Of a DNA stretch of 64,000 bases, positions 45,749 through 54,434 are shown in pieces. The notes under the pieces were generated by a model. That model did not search any database and was not told the origin of the DNA. It was given only the letters and a program-made list of their open reading frames with translations. The stretch spans positions 1 through 64,000 of the forward strand of contig SHNE01000017.1 in the NCBI GenBank assembly GCA_004295015.1, read 5' to 3'. Source of the stretch: Bacteroidota bacterium (GTDB lineage: Bacteria > Bacteroidota > Bacteroidia > AKYH767-A > 2013-40CM-41-45). A program made the translations under genes and the position numbers. Numbering within the stretch: the stretch's first letter is position 1; each line of letters opens with the position of its first letter.

Positions 45749-48103
45749 ATGAAATATTATCAATTTATTGGAACTTTATTTCCTGCTTCCACAGGTGGCA
45801 TTGCAGATGAATCATCTCATTACCGGGGGAAGGCTGAATGTAAATGGAATTTTCTTTCACGGAATTTTTTTAGATTCAGAACTTTAATTTCTTCTTTCTT
45901 CCTGTTGTGTGCCCTTGGCAATCCTCTAATTGCCAACTCGCAAGAATTGTTGAAAGGAAAAGTTGTGGATAGAGACAATGTCTCCAAAACCGAGAATGAA
46001 CTTCCCGGAGCGAATGTTTATTGGATTGACGGATCATTCCCGACAGTTACCGATGAACATGGAAATTTCAGTATAAGCTTACCTGATGCCTTGCCGGCTA
46101 AATTAATAGTCAGCTTTGTCGGATTTCAAACTGATACCATACTTGTCGAAAAGCAAAAGAAAATTAAGGTCATTTTGAAAAGCAGTGTAGAATTGCAAGG
46201 AGTCGATATTACGGCAAGACGTGAAGCCGTTGGAATATCCACAATCAATCCTATAAATATTGAAAAGATTACTCAAAAGGAACTATTAAAGGCAGCCTGC
46301 TGCAACTTGTCCGAGGCATTCGAGACAAGTCCGACAGTAAATGTTGCTTACAAGGATGCAGTAACGGGAGCGAAGGAAATTCAAATGCTTGGTCTTTCAG
46401 GTGTGTATTCTCAATTGATGACTGAAAATATTAGTTCTATGCGCGGAATAAGCGGAATTTATGGACTGGCATTCATACCAGGTCCTTGGATGGAATCTAT
46501 ACAAGTGACTAAGGGCAGTGGTTCAGTAGTCAATGGATACGAGTCGACTACCGGTCAGATCAACATTGAATTGCTTAAACCGGATGTAGATGAAACGCCT
46601 CGTTTTTATTTGAACCTTTTCAGAGAGCTTAACGGAAACTCTGAGATTAACACACATTTCAAAAGAACTATAAATGATAAGTTGAGCAGTATATTAATGC
46701 TGCACGGAAATTATATGGGAAGAGAGATGGATCACAATGGGGATCATTTCAAAGACGTTCCGACCGGTCAGCAGTTTAATCTGTATAACCGCTGGCAATA
46801 CCATAGTGGAAATAAATTAGAGTCTCAGTTTGGCTTAAAACTCCTCACGGACAGGCGAGAAGGAGGGCAATTGAAAGATGCTGTGGCAACAGGTCCTTCG
46901 GGACAAATTTACTCGACACAGGTCGAGAACAAACGGGCGGAGGCGTTTTTGAAAGTTGGAGTGATATATCCCGATAAGCCATTTAAAAGCATAGGAAATA
47001 TTGTCAATGTTTCAATTCATGATTTGAAATCAAACTTTGGTCTGAAATCGTATGATGCCACGCAGAAAAGTTTTTTTATCCAGAGTATTTACCAGAATAC
47101 CTTCGCTCAGACAAACCACCAGTATAAATTCGGACTAAACTACCGATATGATATCACTGAGCAGAAGTATAACAATCAGCCTTTACAAATTATTGAAAAT
47201 ATTCCCGGAGTATTTGCAGAATACACATACAATTATATTGATAAATTAACAGCTATCGCCGGAGTGAGGGAAGATTATCATAACAATTATGGTTGGATAT
47301 TTACTCCAAGATTTCATGCCAAGTATAACCTTACCGATAATTTTCTTGTGAGACTGAGCGCAGGAAAAAGTTTTAGAGTGGCCTCCTTGTATTCAGATAA
47401 TATCAGCGTGATGGCTTCGTCAAAAGCACTTAAAATTACAGAAGACATTCTTCCTGAGAGAGCATGGAATTATGGTTTTAACAGCACAATTAAATTTACC
47501 TTTTTTGACCGGGAAGCCTCTCTGAGTGGTGATATTTATCGAACCGATTTTATAGATCAATTGATAGTGGATGCTTATTCTGATTCTTCATCAATTTTAT
47601 TTTATAATTTGAGTGGTAAATCTTATTCCAATAGCATTCAGTTTACGTTCAACTACGAGTTATTGCCTCGTCTCGATGTTCGGCTTGCTTATAAGCTTGA
47701 TGATGTAAAGTCGACCTACCTCGGAATATTGCAGGATAAACCCCTGGTGTCAAGAAATAAGGCTCTTGGAAATATTGCATACACAACAGCAAATGAACAC
47801 TGGAAATTTGATTATACACTTATTTGGGACGGACAGAAGAAGCTCCCCGTAACATGGGAGCATGCCGATCATGGACAGCTCAGTTCTTACTCTCCTGATT
47901 TTTATATCATGCATGCTCAGGTGACTAAAGTATTCAGGAAATTTGAGTTGTACGGGGGCTGTGAGAATCTTCTTGATTTCACCCAACACCAACCTGTAAT
48001 TAACTCTGATAATCCGTTTAGCAACGAGTTTGATGCTTCACGGATATGGGGACCTGTAGATGGTCGCAGAGTTTTTGCAGGGTTTCGCTATAAATTTCAA
48101 TAA
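45749..48103 (+). CDS. TonB-dependent outer-membrane receptor, metal-cassette type
   Basis: About 784 residues from the ATG at 45749; ATG 45719 and GTG 45710 are alternatives, and all leave an unusual stretch of about 40 residues before the hydrophobic signal (LISSFFLLCALGNPLIANSQ). A carboxypeptidase-like (CarboxypepD_reg) domain follows (LLKGKVVDRDN, PGANVYWIDGSFPTVTDEHG), then a plug with ELLKAACCNLSEAF (C184-C185) and LSGVYSQLMTENIS, and a 22-strand-type barrel ending GFRYKFQ. The plug's Cys-Cys pair recurs in relatives beside HMA proteins. It would import a scarce ligand with TonB energy. It lies between the HYC_CC_PP gene and the HMA gene, with 18 bp to the latter. Confidence 0.88.
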   Translation: MKYYQFIGTLFPASTGGIADESSHYRGKAECKWNFLSRNFFRFRTLISSFFLLCALGNPLIANSQELLKGKVVDRDNVSKTENELPGANVYWIDGSFPTVTDEHGNFSISLPDALPAKLIVSFVGFQTDTILVEKQKKIKVILKSSVELQGVDITARREAVGISTINPINIEKITQKELLKAACCNLSEAFETSPTVNVAYKDAVTGAKEIQMLGLSGVYSQLMTENISSMRGISGIYGLAFIPGPWMESIQVTKGSGSVVNGYESTTGQINIELLKPDVDETPRFYLNLFRELNGNSEINTHFKRTINDKLSSILMLHGNYMGREMDHNGDHFKDVPTGQQFNLYNRWQYHSGNKLESQFGLKLLTDRREGGQLKDAVATGPSGQIYSTQVENKRAEAFLKVGVIYPDKPFKSIGNIVNVSIHDLKSNFGLKSYDATQKSFFIQSIYQNTFAQTNHQYKFGLNYRYDITEQKYNNQPLQIIENIPGVFAEYTYNYIDKLTAIAGVREDYHNNYGWIFTPRFHAKYNLTDNFLVRLSAGKSFRVASLYSDNISVMASSKALKITEDILPERAWNYGFNSTIKFTFFDREASLSGDIYRTDFIDQLIVDAYSDSSSILFYNLSGKSYSNSIQFTFNYELLPRLDVRLAYKLDDVKSTYLGILQDKPLVSRNKALGNIAYTTANEHWKFDYTLIWDGQKKLPVTWEHADHGQLSSYSPDFYIMHAQVTKVFRKFELYGGCENLLDFTQHQPVINSDNPFSNEFDASRIWGPVDGRRVFAGFRYKFQ

Positions 48104-48121
48104 CTAAAAAAATAATCCGAC

Positions 48122-48466
48122 ATGAAAAATATCAGAATTTCAATTATTGTACTTCTTGCATTTCTTTTTTCTTCTTTGGAGGGAATTGCACAAGTGGATA
48201 CCGTCAAAATTGCAACTTCGTCCCTTTGTAGTACATGCAAGAAAAAGATTGAGCATGATTTGTCTTTTGAAAAAGGAGTGAAGAAATCTGAAGTGGATAT
48301 CGATACAAAAGTCGTAACGGTAATCTATGACTCAAAAAAGACAAATCCTGATAAAATTAGGATGGCGATCACAAAATCAGGCTATGATGCAGACTCCTTA
48401 AAGGCTGATCCAAAGGCATTCAATCGACTTCCTGATTGCTGCAAGGATCCTGATGCACATCATTAA
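48122..48466 (+). CDS. exported heavy-metal-associated (HMA) domain protein
   Basis: A 114-residue protein with a signal peptide (1-23, ending EGIAQ) and one HMA domain (25-90). The metal site is C36 and C39 in SSLCSTCKKKIE, with the ferredoxin-like pattern VKKSEVDIDTKVVTVIYD and ITKSGYDAD. Normal HMA domains begin MxCxxC; here Leu replaces the Met before the first Cys. The tail carries an extra CC pair (C106-C107) and ends HH. In the periplasm it could bind Cu(I) or another soft metal and pass it on. It starts 18 bp behind the TonB-dependent receptor, so they are co-transcribed. Metal identity is inference. Confidence 0.88.
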   Translation: MKNIRISIIVLLAFLFSSLEGIAQVDTVKIATSSLCSTCKKKIEHDLSFEKGVKKSEVDIDTKVVTVIYDSKKTNPDKIRMAITKSGYDADSLKADPKAFNRLPDCCKDPDAHH

Positions 48467-48517
48467 TTCATAAGCTTGCCAGCACGAGAAAAATGCTGTA
48501 CAGTGTATGCTGCTAAT

Positions 48518-50173
48518 TTACTTTTCGATGGAATAGACTAATTCTCCATTGATATAAGTTGCCAGTACCTTTACGTCTGGAATTTTCTTTTCGGAAATTT
48601 CCATGATATCTTTGTCAAGCACTACGAAATCAGCGAATTTTCCATCCTCCAGGCTGCCCTTATTTTCATCTTCAAAATTTGCATAGGCAGCCCAAATTGT
48701 CATTCCACGGAGTGCATCTTTTTTGCTCAATTCATTTTCTTTTTGAAAACCATTTTCAGGGTAACCGCTCAAATCCTTTCGCTGAATTGCAGCATAAAAA
48801 GTATATAGCGGATTGATATTTTCTACCGGGAAATCAGTACCTAAAGCAATAATACCTTCTGCACCTTGTAAAAGATCATTGTATGCATAGGCATATTTTA
48901 TTCTATCGGCACCTAATCTTTCTTCGGCCCAATACATGTCACTTGTTGCATGCGTAGGTTGCACTGAAGGTATAATTGAATTGTCACCGAACATTCTCAT
49001 CACTTTAGGATTCACTACCTGACAATGTTCAATTCTCCAACGACGGTTGTTCTCTCCACTTACATAATTTTTATAAATGTTTAGAACCGTTTCAACCGCA
49101 GAATCTCCAATAGCATGCGTACAAAATTGGAAACCATTTTGCTTCGCTTCAGAGGCAAGTAGATCAAGGTATTTTTCGTTTTTTAACATATACCCGAAAT
49201 GGTGTGGCTGATCTTTATATGATTCTTTTAGACACGCACCCCTTGAACCTAATGCTCCATCAGCATAAACCTTGATGGCTCTTACCGTTAATCTGTCGGA
49301 AATTATTGGGCCGGTTTTAAAAAATTGCTCACGAGTTTCAGCAGCATCAGACATCATTGCATAAATTCTCATTTTAAGTTTACCGGTTGCTTGTAGCTTT
49401 TCTAAAACTGCAATTGAATCTTTACCAAGCCCGGCATCATCAACTGTTGTTAATCCCACCGCGAAACAATTATGTTGAGCTTTCAATAAAGCGGCTTCAA
49501 CCAGATCCGGACTGAATTCAGGAATTTTTGAAGTGACCAAGGTAACTGCATTGTCCAGAATCAGGCCTGTTAATTTTCCATCTTTTTGCAAGATTTCTCC
49601 GCCGTCAATTTTTGTCTCAGTAGTTATTCCGGCCAGATCGAGTGCTACCTGATTGCATAATGCTGCATGACCATCAATCCGGAAAACAAATACAGGTATT
49701 TCCGGAAATAAACTGTCCAATTTTTCTTTACTCGGATACTCTTTAATCTTCCAGTCATTCTGATCCCAGCCTCTTGCTAAAATCCATTCGAATTGATTTG
49801 TCTTTGAAAATTCAATGATTGAATCAATTATTTCTTCAAATGATTGCGTGCCTGTCAGATCACACTTTAACAAATCGGTTGCATAGCCAAAAAAATGGCA
49901 GTGAGCATCAATGAAACCCGGATACACAAATTTTCCCTTGAGGTTTATAATATTTTCTGATGTGTAATCGTCTAAAATTTCATCAGAGTTCCCCATTGAA
50001 ACTATTTTCCCGTTTTTTACTGCAAAAGCTTGTGTAATAGTGAAAGCATTGTTAACAGTATAAACGGTGGCATTATGTACAATAAGATCGACATTTCTCT
50101 TTGAGTGGCAGCCGTTAATAAGAATTAACATAGTTGATATCAAAAAGAATTGTAAATGGCGCAAATAGTTCAT
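48518..50173 (-). CDS. amidohydrolase-family lipoprotein (YtcJ-like)
   Basis: A 551-residue protein with a lipobox at the N-terminus (ILINGC, Cys about residue 22), so a predicted lipoprotein. The amidohydrolase-3 (YtcJ-like) fold is shown by DLIVHNATVYTVNNAFT, the metal motif GFIDAHCHFFGYATD (HxH), CTHAIGDSAVETVLNIYK, RRWRIEHCQVV and LGTDFPVENINPLYTFYAA with the late metal Asp. Known relatives hydrolyse amide or similar bonds in cyclic or N-acyl compounds; the substrate here is unknown. Export of such an enzyme suggests use of an external organic nitrogen compound, which is inference. It is alone on its strand, convergent with the HMA gene and divergent from the DinB-type gene. Confidence 0.88.
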   Translation of the reverse strand: MNYLRHLQFFLISTMLILINGCHSKRNVDLIVHNATVYTVNNAFTITQAFAVKNGKIVSMGNSDEILDDYTSENIINLKGKFVYPGFIDAHCHFFGYATDLLKCDLTGTQSFEEIIDSIIEFSKTNQFEWILARGWDQNDWKIKEYPSKEKLDSLFPEIPVFVFRIDGHAALCNQVALDLAGITTETKIDGGEILQKDGKLTGLILDNAVTLVTSKIPEFSPDLVEAALLKAQHNCFAVGLTTVDDAGLGKDSIAVLEKLQATGKLKMRIYAMMSDAAETREQFFKTGPIISDRLTVRAIKVYADGALGSRGACLKESYKDQPHHFGYMLKNEKYLDLLASEAKQNGFQFCTHAIGDSAVETVLNIYKNYVSGENNRRWRIEHCQVVNPKVMRMFGDNSIIPSVQPTHATSDMYWAEERLGADRIKYAYAYNDLLQGAEGIIALGTDFPVENINPLYTFYAAIQRKDLSGYPENGFQKENELSKKDALRGMTIWAAYANFEDENKGSLEDGKFADFVVLDKDIMEISEKKIPDVKVLATYINGELVYSIEK

Positions 50174-50242
50174 AGAGTATGGTTAAATTTGAAGCTGAAA
50201 GTAAACTATTCCTGAAAAAGAAAAAAATCTGATTTGACTATT

Positions 50243-50785
50243 ATGCAAACTGAGCCGGATTTATTGCGTTTTCCAATTGGAAAATTTAAAATTCCTGAAT
50301 CATATTCAAGAGGAAATTTTGAAGCCTGGATACAGCAACTGATGGTGTTGCCAAAGCAATTGAATAAGGAGGTTATCGATCTGAATCAGGAACAGTTAGA
50401 TACGCCTTACCGGCCTGAAGGATGGACAATCAGGCAAGTTGTGCATCATCTCGCAGATAGTCATTTGAACAGCTATTGCCGGTTTAAATTAGCGCTAACG
50501 GAGGATACACCTACGATTCGCCCTTACTATGAAGATCGTTGGGCTGAACTTGAAGATGGGAAGCACGCTCCGGTTGAAATTTCTTTGCAATTACTTGATG
50601 CACTCCATAAGCGATGGGTTTATTTGCTGGAACGTATGAGTGAAAAGGATTGGGAAAAAAGATTTTTTCATCCCGAATCAAAGAAGGAGTTTGAATTAAA
50701 AACAATATTAGCCTTGTACGCCTGGCATTCAGAACATCATCTTCAACATATAGTTCAGCTTAAAAAAAGATTGGGTTGGGAATAG
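50243..50785 (+). CDS. YfiT-type DinB-superfamily protein (putative bacillithiol transferase)
   Basis: A 180-residue cytoplasmic protein from the ATG at 50243 (MQTEPDLLRFPIGKF); a TTG three codons earlier is less likely. The four-helix DinB fold is indicated by QLDTPYRPEGWTIRQVVHHL then ADSHLNSYCRFKLAL, and by ALYAWHSEHHLQHIVQLKKR. The histidines in these two blocks form the Zn/Ni site of YfiT/BstA proteins. Family members are annotated as putative metal-dependent hydrolases or bacillithiol transferases; the latter is a guess here. It is followed after 35 bp by an exported YciI-like gene. Confidence 0.88.
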   Translation: MQTEPDLLRFPIGKFKIPESYSRGNFEAWIQQLMVLPKQLNKEVIDLNQEQLDTPYRPEGWTIRQVVHHLADSHLNSYCRFKLALTEDTPTIRPYYEDRWAELEDGKHAPVEISLQLLDALHKRWVYLLERMSEKDWEKRFFHPESKKEFELKTILALYAWHSEHHLQHIVQLKKRLGWE

Positions 50786-50820
50786 TTTTAATGGAGCACA
50801 ATATTTTTTAATCTTATTTA

Positions 50821-51249
50821 ATGGCAATGAATAAATGTAGTTTTATTTTTACCGGATTGAAATATATATTTCTCTTTGTTTTTGGGTTTCTTTCTCTTCA
50901 GCCATTTACCACAGCAGCACAGGAGAAAACAGTAATGGATGAAATGGAGATGAAGTCCTACTTTTTTGTACTCCTAACGAAAGGGGAGAAGAGAGATCAG
51001 GATTCAGCAACCGCAGCTCAAATTCAAAAAGGCCACCTGGAAAATATTGGTCGTTTGGCGAATGAGGGTAAAATTGACATAGCCGGTCCTTTTTTAGATG
51101 ATAGCGACTGGCGAGGTATTTTCATATTTAATGTGGAATCAGAAGCTGAAGTAAAAGCCCTGCTGGATACTGATCCGGCAGTCAAGGCAGGCAGATTGGA
51201 TTATATTATTCATCCCTGGTATAGTCGCAAAGGTTCAGTTTTACGTTAG
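50821..51249 (+). CDS. exported YciI-like protein
   Basis: A 142-residue protein with an N-terminal hydrophobic segment (about 12-37, ending FTTAAQ) that looks like a signal peptide. The rest is a YciI-like (YCII-related) alpha/beta domain: SYFFVLLTKGEKRD, AAQIQKGHLENIGRLANEGK, IDIAGPFLDDSDWRGIFIFN and ALLDTDPAVKAGRLDY. Typical YciI proteins are cytoplasmic and small, with an active-site His-Asp pair; an exported form is less usual but known in Bacteroidota. The conserved His in QKGHLENI is present. Its chemistry is unknown. It follows the DinB-type gene by 35 bp and may be co-transcribed. Confidence 0.82.
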   Translation: MAMNKCSFIFTGLKYIFLFVFGFLSLQPFTTAAQEKTVMDEMEMKSYFFVLLTKGEKRDQDSATAAQIQKGHLENIGRLANEGKIDIAGPFLDDSDWRGIFIFNVESEAEVKALLDTDPAVKAGRLDYIIHPWYSRKGSVLR

Positions 51250-51255
51250 TATTCT

Positions 51256-51263
51256 TATCTTTG
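51256..51263 (+). promoter_or_regulatory. -7 promoter element of the S41 protease gene
   Basis: TATCTTTG, an exact TAnnTTTG match, 107 nt before the S41 protease ATG at 51371, giving a leader of about 100 nt, longer than others in this window. No clear -33 element. Confidence 0.45.
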
Positions 51264-51370
51264 TGGCAGCTATTGAATGTTGAAGAATTTAATTCTCGAA
51301 TAAAATTCATCTTGCTTTTTCACGTTCATGCAAACTATATTATTCAAAATCAATAAGGATTATTATCAAT

Positions 51371-53128
51371 ATGAGCAAAATCAGAAACTGGTGGAAACGC
51401 CGAAAAAAAGCAATCGTTATTGTCGCAGTAGTTATTTCTTCTGTTACATCTTTTGCATTTGTTGAAGATTATTATTTTGAAGTCAGCAAGAACCTGGACA
51501 TTTATACGACTCTATTCAGAGATGTCAACATGTATTATGTCGATAGCGTCCAGCCGGGAGCTCTAATGAAAAAGGGCATTGATGCCATGCTTGGTTCATT
51601 GGATCCCTATACAGTTTTTATTCCTGAAAGTGACATTGAAGATTACCGAATGACCCACGTTTCTGCCGAGTATGGCGGAATTGGTGCACTTGTTCACCAA
51701 CGTGAAGGGCGAATAGAAATCAGCGAGATCTACGATGGTTTTCCTGCACAGAAATTCGGATTGAAGGTAGGCGATCAAATTCTTTCAGTGAATGGAAACT
51801 CAACTGAGAATCGAAAAGTGGAGGATGTTACAAATTTCATGAAGGGTCAGAAGAACACTTCTGTTGTACTTCGGATAAAACGGGAGGGAGTAGCAGAACC
51901 GATTGAAAAAACGATAGTCCGTGATGAAATAAAATTTAAAAATGTTCCATATTACGGGATGGCGAATAATACCACCGGTTACATCAAGCTTACCCAATTC
52001 CTTGAGCACTCAGCAGAGGAAGTACGATCTGCATTACAGGAATTAAAAAAGAATCCGGATATGAAGTCCCTGGTTCTCGATCTCCGAGGGAATGGCGGAG
52101 GATTATTGAAGGATGCCGTGGATATCGTTAATCTTTTTGTTGATGAAGGGCAAAAAATTGTGTCTCAGAAAGGAAAAATCAGAGAGATGAACATGGAATA
52201 TTTTGCTACACGCACTGCTGTTGATTCAAAAATTCCACTCGTTATCTTAATTGACAGGGGCTCAGCTTCCGCTTCTGAGATCGTGTCCGGTGCAATTCAG
52301 GAGCTGGATCGCGGCGTTATCATTGGACAAAGAACATTCGGTAAAGGATTGGTACAGCAGACTTATAATCTTTCGTATAATACTCTAATGAAAGTTACGA
52401 TTGCCAAATACTATACACCTAGTGGCAGATGTATCCAAGCACTGGATTACAGTCATAGAGCCTCTGATGGAAGCGTGGCTAAAGTACCGGACTCGCTCAT
52501 TACTGAGTTTAAAACGGCAGCCAAAAGAGTTGTCTATGATGGCAGTGGTATTTTTCCGGATATTTACACAGATCCGGGTGCATTTAGCAATTTGGCACAA
52601 GCCCTCTTTAGAAATTATCACATATTTGATTTTGCAAATAAATTTGCACGTGAAACTGATTCAATACCTCCTGCACGCGACTTTTCGCTAAGCGAAAAAC
52701 AATACCAGGATTTCATTTCTTACCTGGATGGAAAAACATACGATTATACAGATAGAAGTGAAATTAAATTAGAAGAGTTTAAGGCAGCAGCTCAAAAAGA
52801 TAAACGCTTTGCTTCCCTCAATACAGAATTCGATGCAATAAAAAAGAAACTGGAAGAAGACAAGAAGAAAGACCTCCTTAGCCGTCATGATGAACTTAAA
52901 GAAATACTTGAAGGTGAAATTTCTGCAAGATATTATTTCCAGAAAGGAAGACTTGAAACAAGTTTTAAGAATGATGTTGAACTGAAGAAAGCCATCGAAT
53001 TATTTAATAATGAGGCTTTGTATGCAAGCATTCTTAAAGGTGAAGGGGAGTATAAAGTGATTGGAAAACCGGGGAGTGTTTCCCAGCTTAAGGCATTGGA
53101 AGAACGAGATAATGATGGATTAAACTGA
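51371..53128 (+). CDS. S41-family C-terminal processing protease
   Basis: A 585-residue protease (CTP/Prc type) with an N-terminal signal anchor (about 12-32). A PDZ domain (about 88-170; YGGIGALVHQREGRIEISEI, GLKVGDQILSVNG) precedes the catalytic core: GYIKLTQFLEHSAEEVRSAL, LDLRGNGGGLLKDAVDIVN, and the Ser-Lys dyad S302 in SASASEIVSGA and K325 in TFGKGLVQQ. It recognises C-terminal residues of periplasmic proteins. The remaining 190 residues are helical and charged and specific to this form. Bacteroidota encode several such proteases, used in envelope protein turnover. It is monocistronic by position. Confidence 0.93.
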   Translation: MSKIRNWWKRRKKAIVIVAVVISSVTSFAFVEDYYFEVSKNLDIYTTLFRDVNMYYVDSVQPGALMKKGIDAMLGSLDPYTVFIPESDIEDYRMTHVSAEYGGIGALVHQREGRIEISEIYDGFPAQKFGLKVGDQILSVNGNSTENRKVEDVTNFMKGQKNTSVVLRIKREGVAEPIEKTIVRDEIKFKNVPYYGMANNTTGYIKLTQFLEHSAEEVRSALQELKKNPDMKSLVLDLRGNGGGLLKDAVDIVNLFVDEGQKIVSQKGKIREMNMEYFATRTAVDSKIPLVILIDRGSASASEIVSGAIQELDRGVIIGQRTFGKGLVQQTYNLSYNTLMKVTIAKYYTPSGRCIQALDYSHRASDGSVAKVPDSLITEFKTAAKRVVYDGSGIFPDIYTDPGAFSNLAQALFRNYHIFDFANKFARETDSIPPARDFSLSEKQYQDFISYLDGKTYDYTDRSEIKLEEFKAAAQKDKRFASLNTEFDAIKKKLEEDKKKDLLSRHDELKEILEGEISARYYFQKGRLETSFKNDVELKKAIELFNNEALYASILKGEGEYKVIGKPGSVSQLKALEERDNDGLN

Positions 53129-53150
53129 TCGGATCAGAATCCACCTTAGC

Positions 53151-53459
53151 TTATATCAACTGTTCTATTTTATAATATTCTCTCACAGCTGATTCACACA
53201 GCGGAACAAACTTCCTGTATAGTTCCTGAAACCTGGGTGAAGAAACCCAAAGGGTATTCTTTGGGTTGATATCTGTGAAACTTTTAAGGTGAATTTCCAT
53301 CACCAGCGTATATGCTCTTCCGGAAATATCAGTGAGTAATCTGATTTCAGGAGTATGCATATTGGATTTTTTGGCTTCATCCAGAATTTCTTTCCAAATC
53401 TGAATGGATTCTTTTGCGGTGCCGAATCGAAGTTGAAATACATTGCGCTCGATAATCAT
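53151..53459 (-). CDS. small hypothetical, possible dimeric alpha/beta-barrel fold
   Basis: A 102-residue cytoplasmic protein with no signal or membrane segment. It opens MIIERNVFQLRFGTAKESIQ, continues with IWKEILDEAKKS and RLLTDISGRAYTLVMEIHLK, and then has a helix with SPRFQELYRKFVPLCES. The strand-helix-strand-strand pattern and sizes resemble NIPSNAP-like or other dimeric alpha/beta-barrel proteins, but I do not recognise a family with confidence. It is convergent with the S41 protease gene (22-bp gap) and divergent from yebC. Good coding pattern and sensible start make it probably real. Confidence 0.65.
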   Translation of the reverse strand: MIIERNVFQLRFGTAKESIQIWKEILDEAKKSNMHTPEIRLLTDISGRAYTLVMEIHLKSFTDINPKNTLWVSSPRFQELYRKFVPLCESAVREYYKIEQLI

Positions 53460-53608
53460 GTTCCTAGTTATTAAAGGGTTATCAATGAATTTGCGACATT
53501 AAATCTATGAAATTTCCTGGCAAGTTTTATCAATTTGAACAATGAATACTGTTTTTGAAATCCCGGCTTGCATTATTGCCGGTTTAGACTAATTTGGCAA
53601 AATTGAAA

Positions 53609-53640
53609 TTTGTTAATATTTGTGGAATCTATTAGGTTTG
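53609..53640 (+). promoter_or_regulatory. consensus promoter of yebC
   Basis: TTTG (53609-53612), a 20-nt spacer and TAGGTTTG (53633-53640). Both boxes match the Bacteroidota consensus exactly and the spacing is ideal. The ATG of yebC lies 22 nt downstream. Confidence 0.7.
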
Positions 53641-53662
53641 TAGCTTATTAATTGAATTTTTT

Positions 53663-54373
53663 ATGGGAAGAGCGTTTGAAAAGCGTAAGCATAAAATGTT
53701 TGCGCGGTATGATAAGATGGCTAAGGCCTTTACGAAAATCGGTAAGGAGATTGCCATTGCCGTAAAAACGAGTGGGCCGGATCCAGACAATAATTCCCGC
53801 TTGCGAACTGCAGTATTAAATGCCAAAGGGCTAAATATGCCGAAGGATCGTATAGATAATGCGATAAAAAAAGCAAGTTCTAAGGAAGAAGGAAATTTTG
53901 AAGAGGCGATCTATGAAGGATATGGACCACACGGAGTAGCTATCGTTGTTGAAACGGCTACAGATAATCCCACCAGAACTGTTGCTAATATTCGAATGTA
54001 TTTTAACAGAGGGAATGGTACACTCGGCAAGACAGGTTCTCTCGATTTTTTATTTCAACGCAAAGGTGTTTTTCGTATAAAAAATGACGGGAAAGTCAAC
54101 ACCGACGACCTTGAACTCGAATTGATTGATTTTGGTCTCGATAGTCTTGAAATAGATGCTGAAGAAATTATTGTTTATACAGCCTTTGAGGATTTCGGAA
54201 AAATGTCGAAAGCACTTGATGAAAAAGGAATAGCAGTGACAAAATCTGCACTTGAAAGACTTCCTGTCACAACAGTTGAGCTGAATGAAGAACAGCAAGA
54301 TGAAATTTTACAACTGATTGATAAGTTTGAAGAGGATGATGATGTTCAGGCTGTTTACCACAATTTGCAATAA
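53663..54373 (+). CDS. YebC/PmpR-family protein
   Basis: A 236-residue cytoplasmic protein of the YebC/TACO1 family. It opens MGRAFEKRKHKMFARYDKMA then AKAFTKIGKEIAIAVKTSGP, near the family pattern AGHSKWANIKHRKxxxDxxRxKxFxK but with a diverged first ten residues. RTAVLNAKGLNMPKDRIDNA and EGYGPHGVAIVVETATDNPT and GNGTLGKTGSLDFLF are the strongly conserved blocks. Members are DNA-binding regulators in some species and ribosome-associated factors easing translation of proline stretches in others; which applies here is unknown. It has an ideal promoter and its own terminator, so is monocistronic. Confidence 0.92.
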   Translation: MGRAFEKRKHKMFARYDKMAKAFTKIGKEIAIAVKTSGPDPDNNSRLRTAVLNAKGLNMPKDRIDNAIKKASSKEEGNFEEAIYEGYGPHGVAIVVETATDNPTRTVANIRMYFNRGNGTLGKTGSLDFLFQRKGVFRIKNDGKVNTDDLELELIDFGLDSLEIDAEEIIVYTAFEDFGKMSKALDEKGIAVTKSALERLPVTTVELNEEQQDEILQLIDKFEEDDDVQAVYHNLQ

Positions 54374-54390
54374 TTAAATTGATAAACAAA

Positions 54391-54420
54391 AAAAACCGGA
54401 TTCTTTCGAGTCCGGTTTTT
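54391..54420. terminator. terminator between yebC and porU2
   Basis: A 10-bp inverted repeat AAAAACCGGA / TCCGGTTTTT, with a loop that can pair further (TTC...GAG), lies between convergent stops at 54373 and 54435. The T-run continues past 54420, suiting yebC, and the A-run suits the opposite strand. Confidence 0.85.
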
Positions 54421-54434
54421 TTTTGTAATAATTT

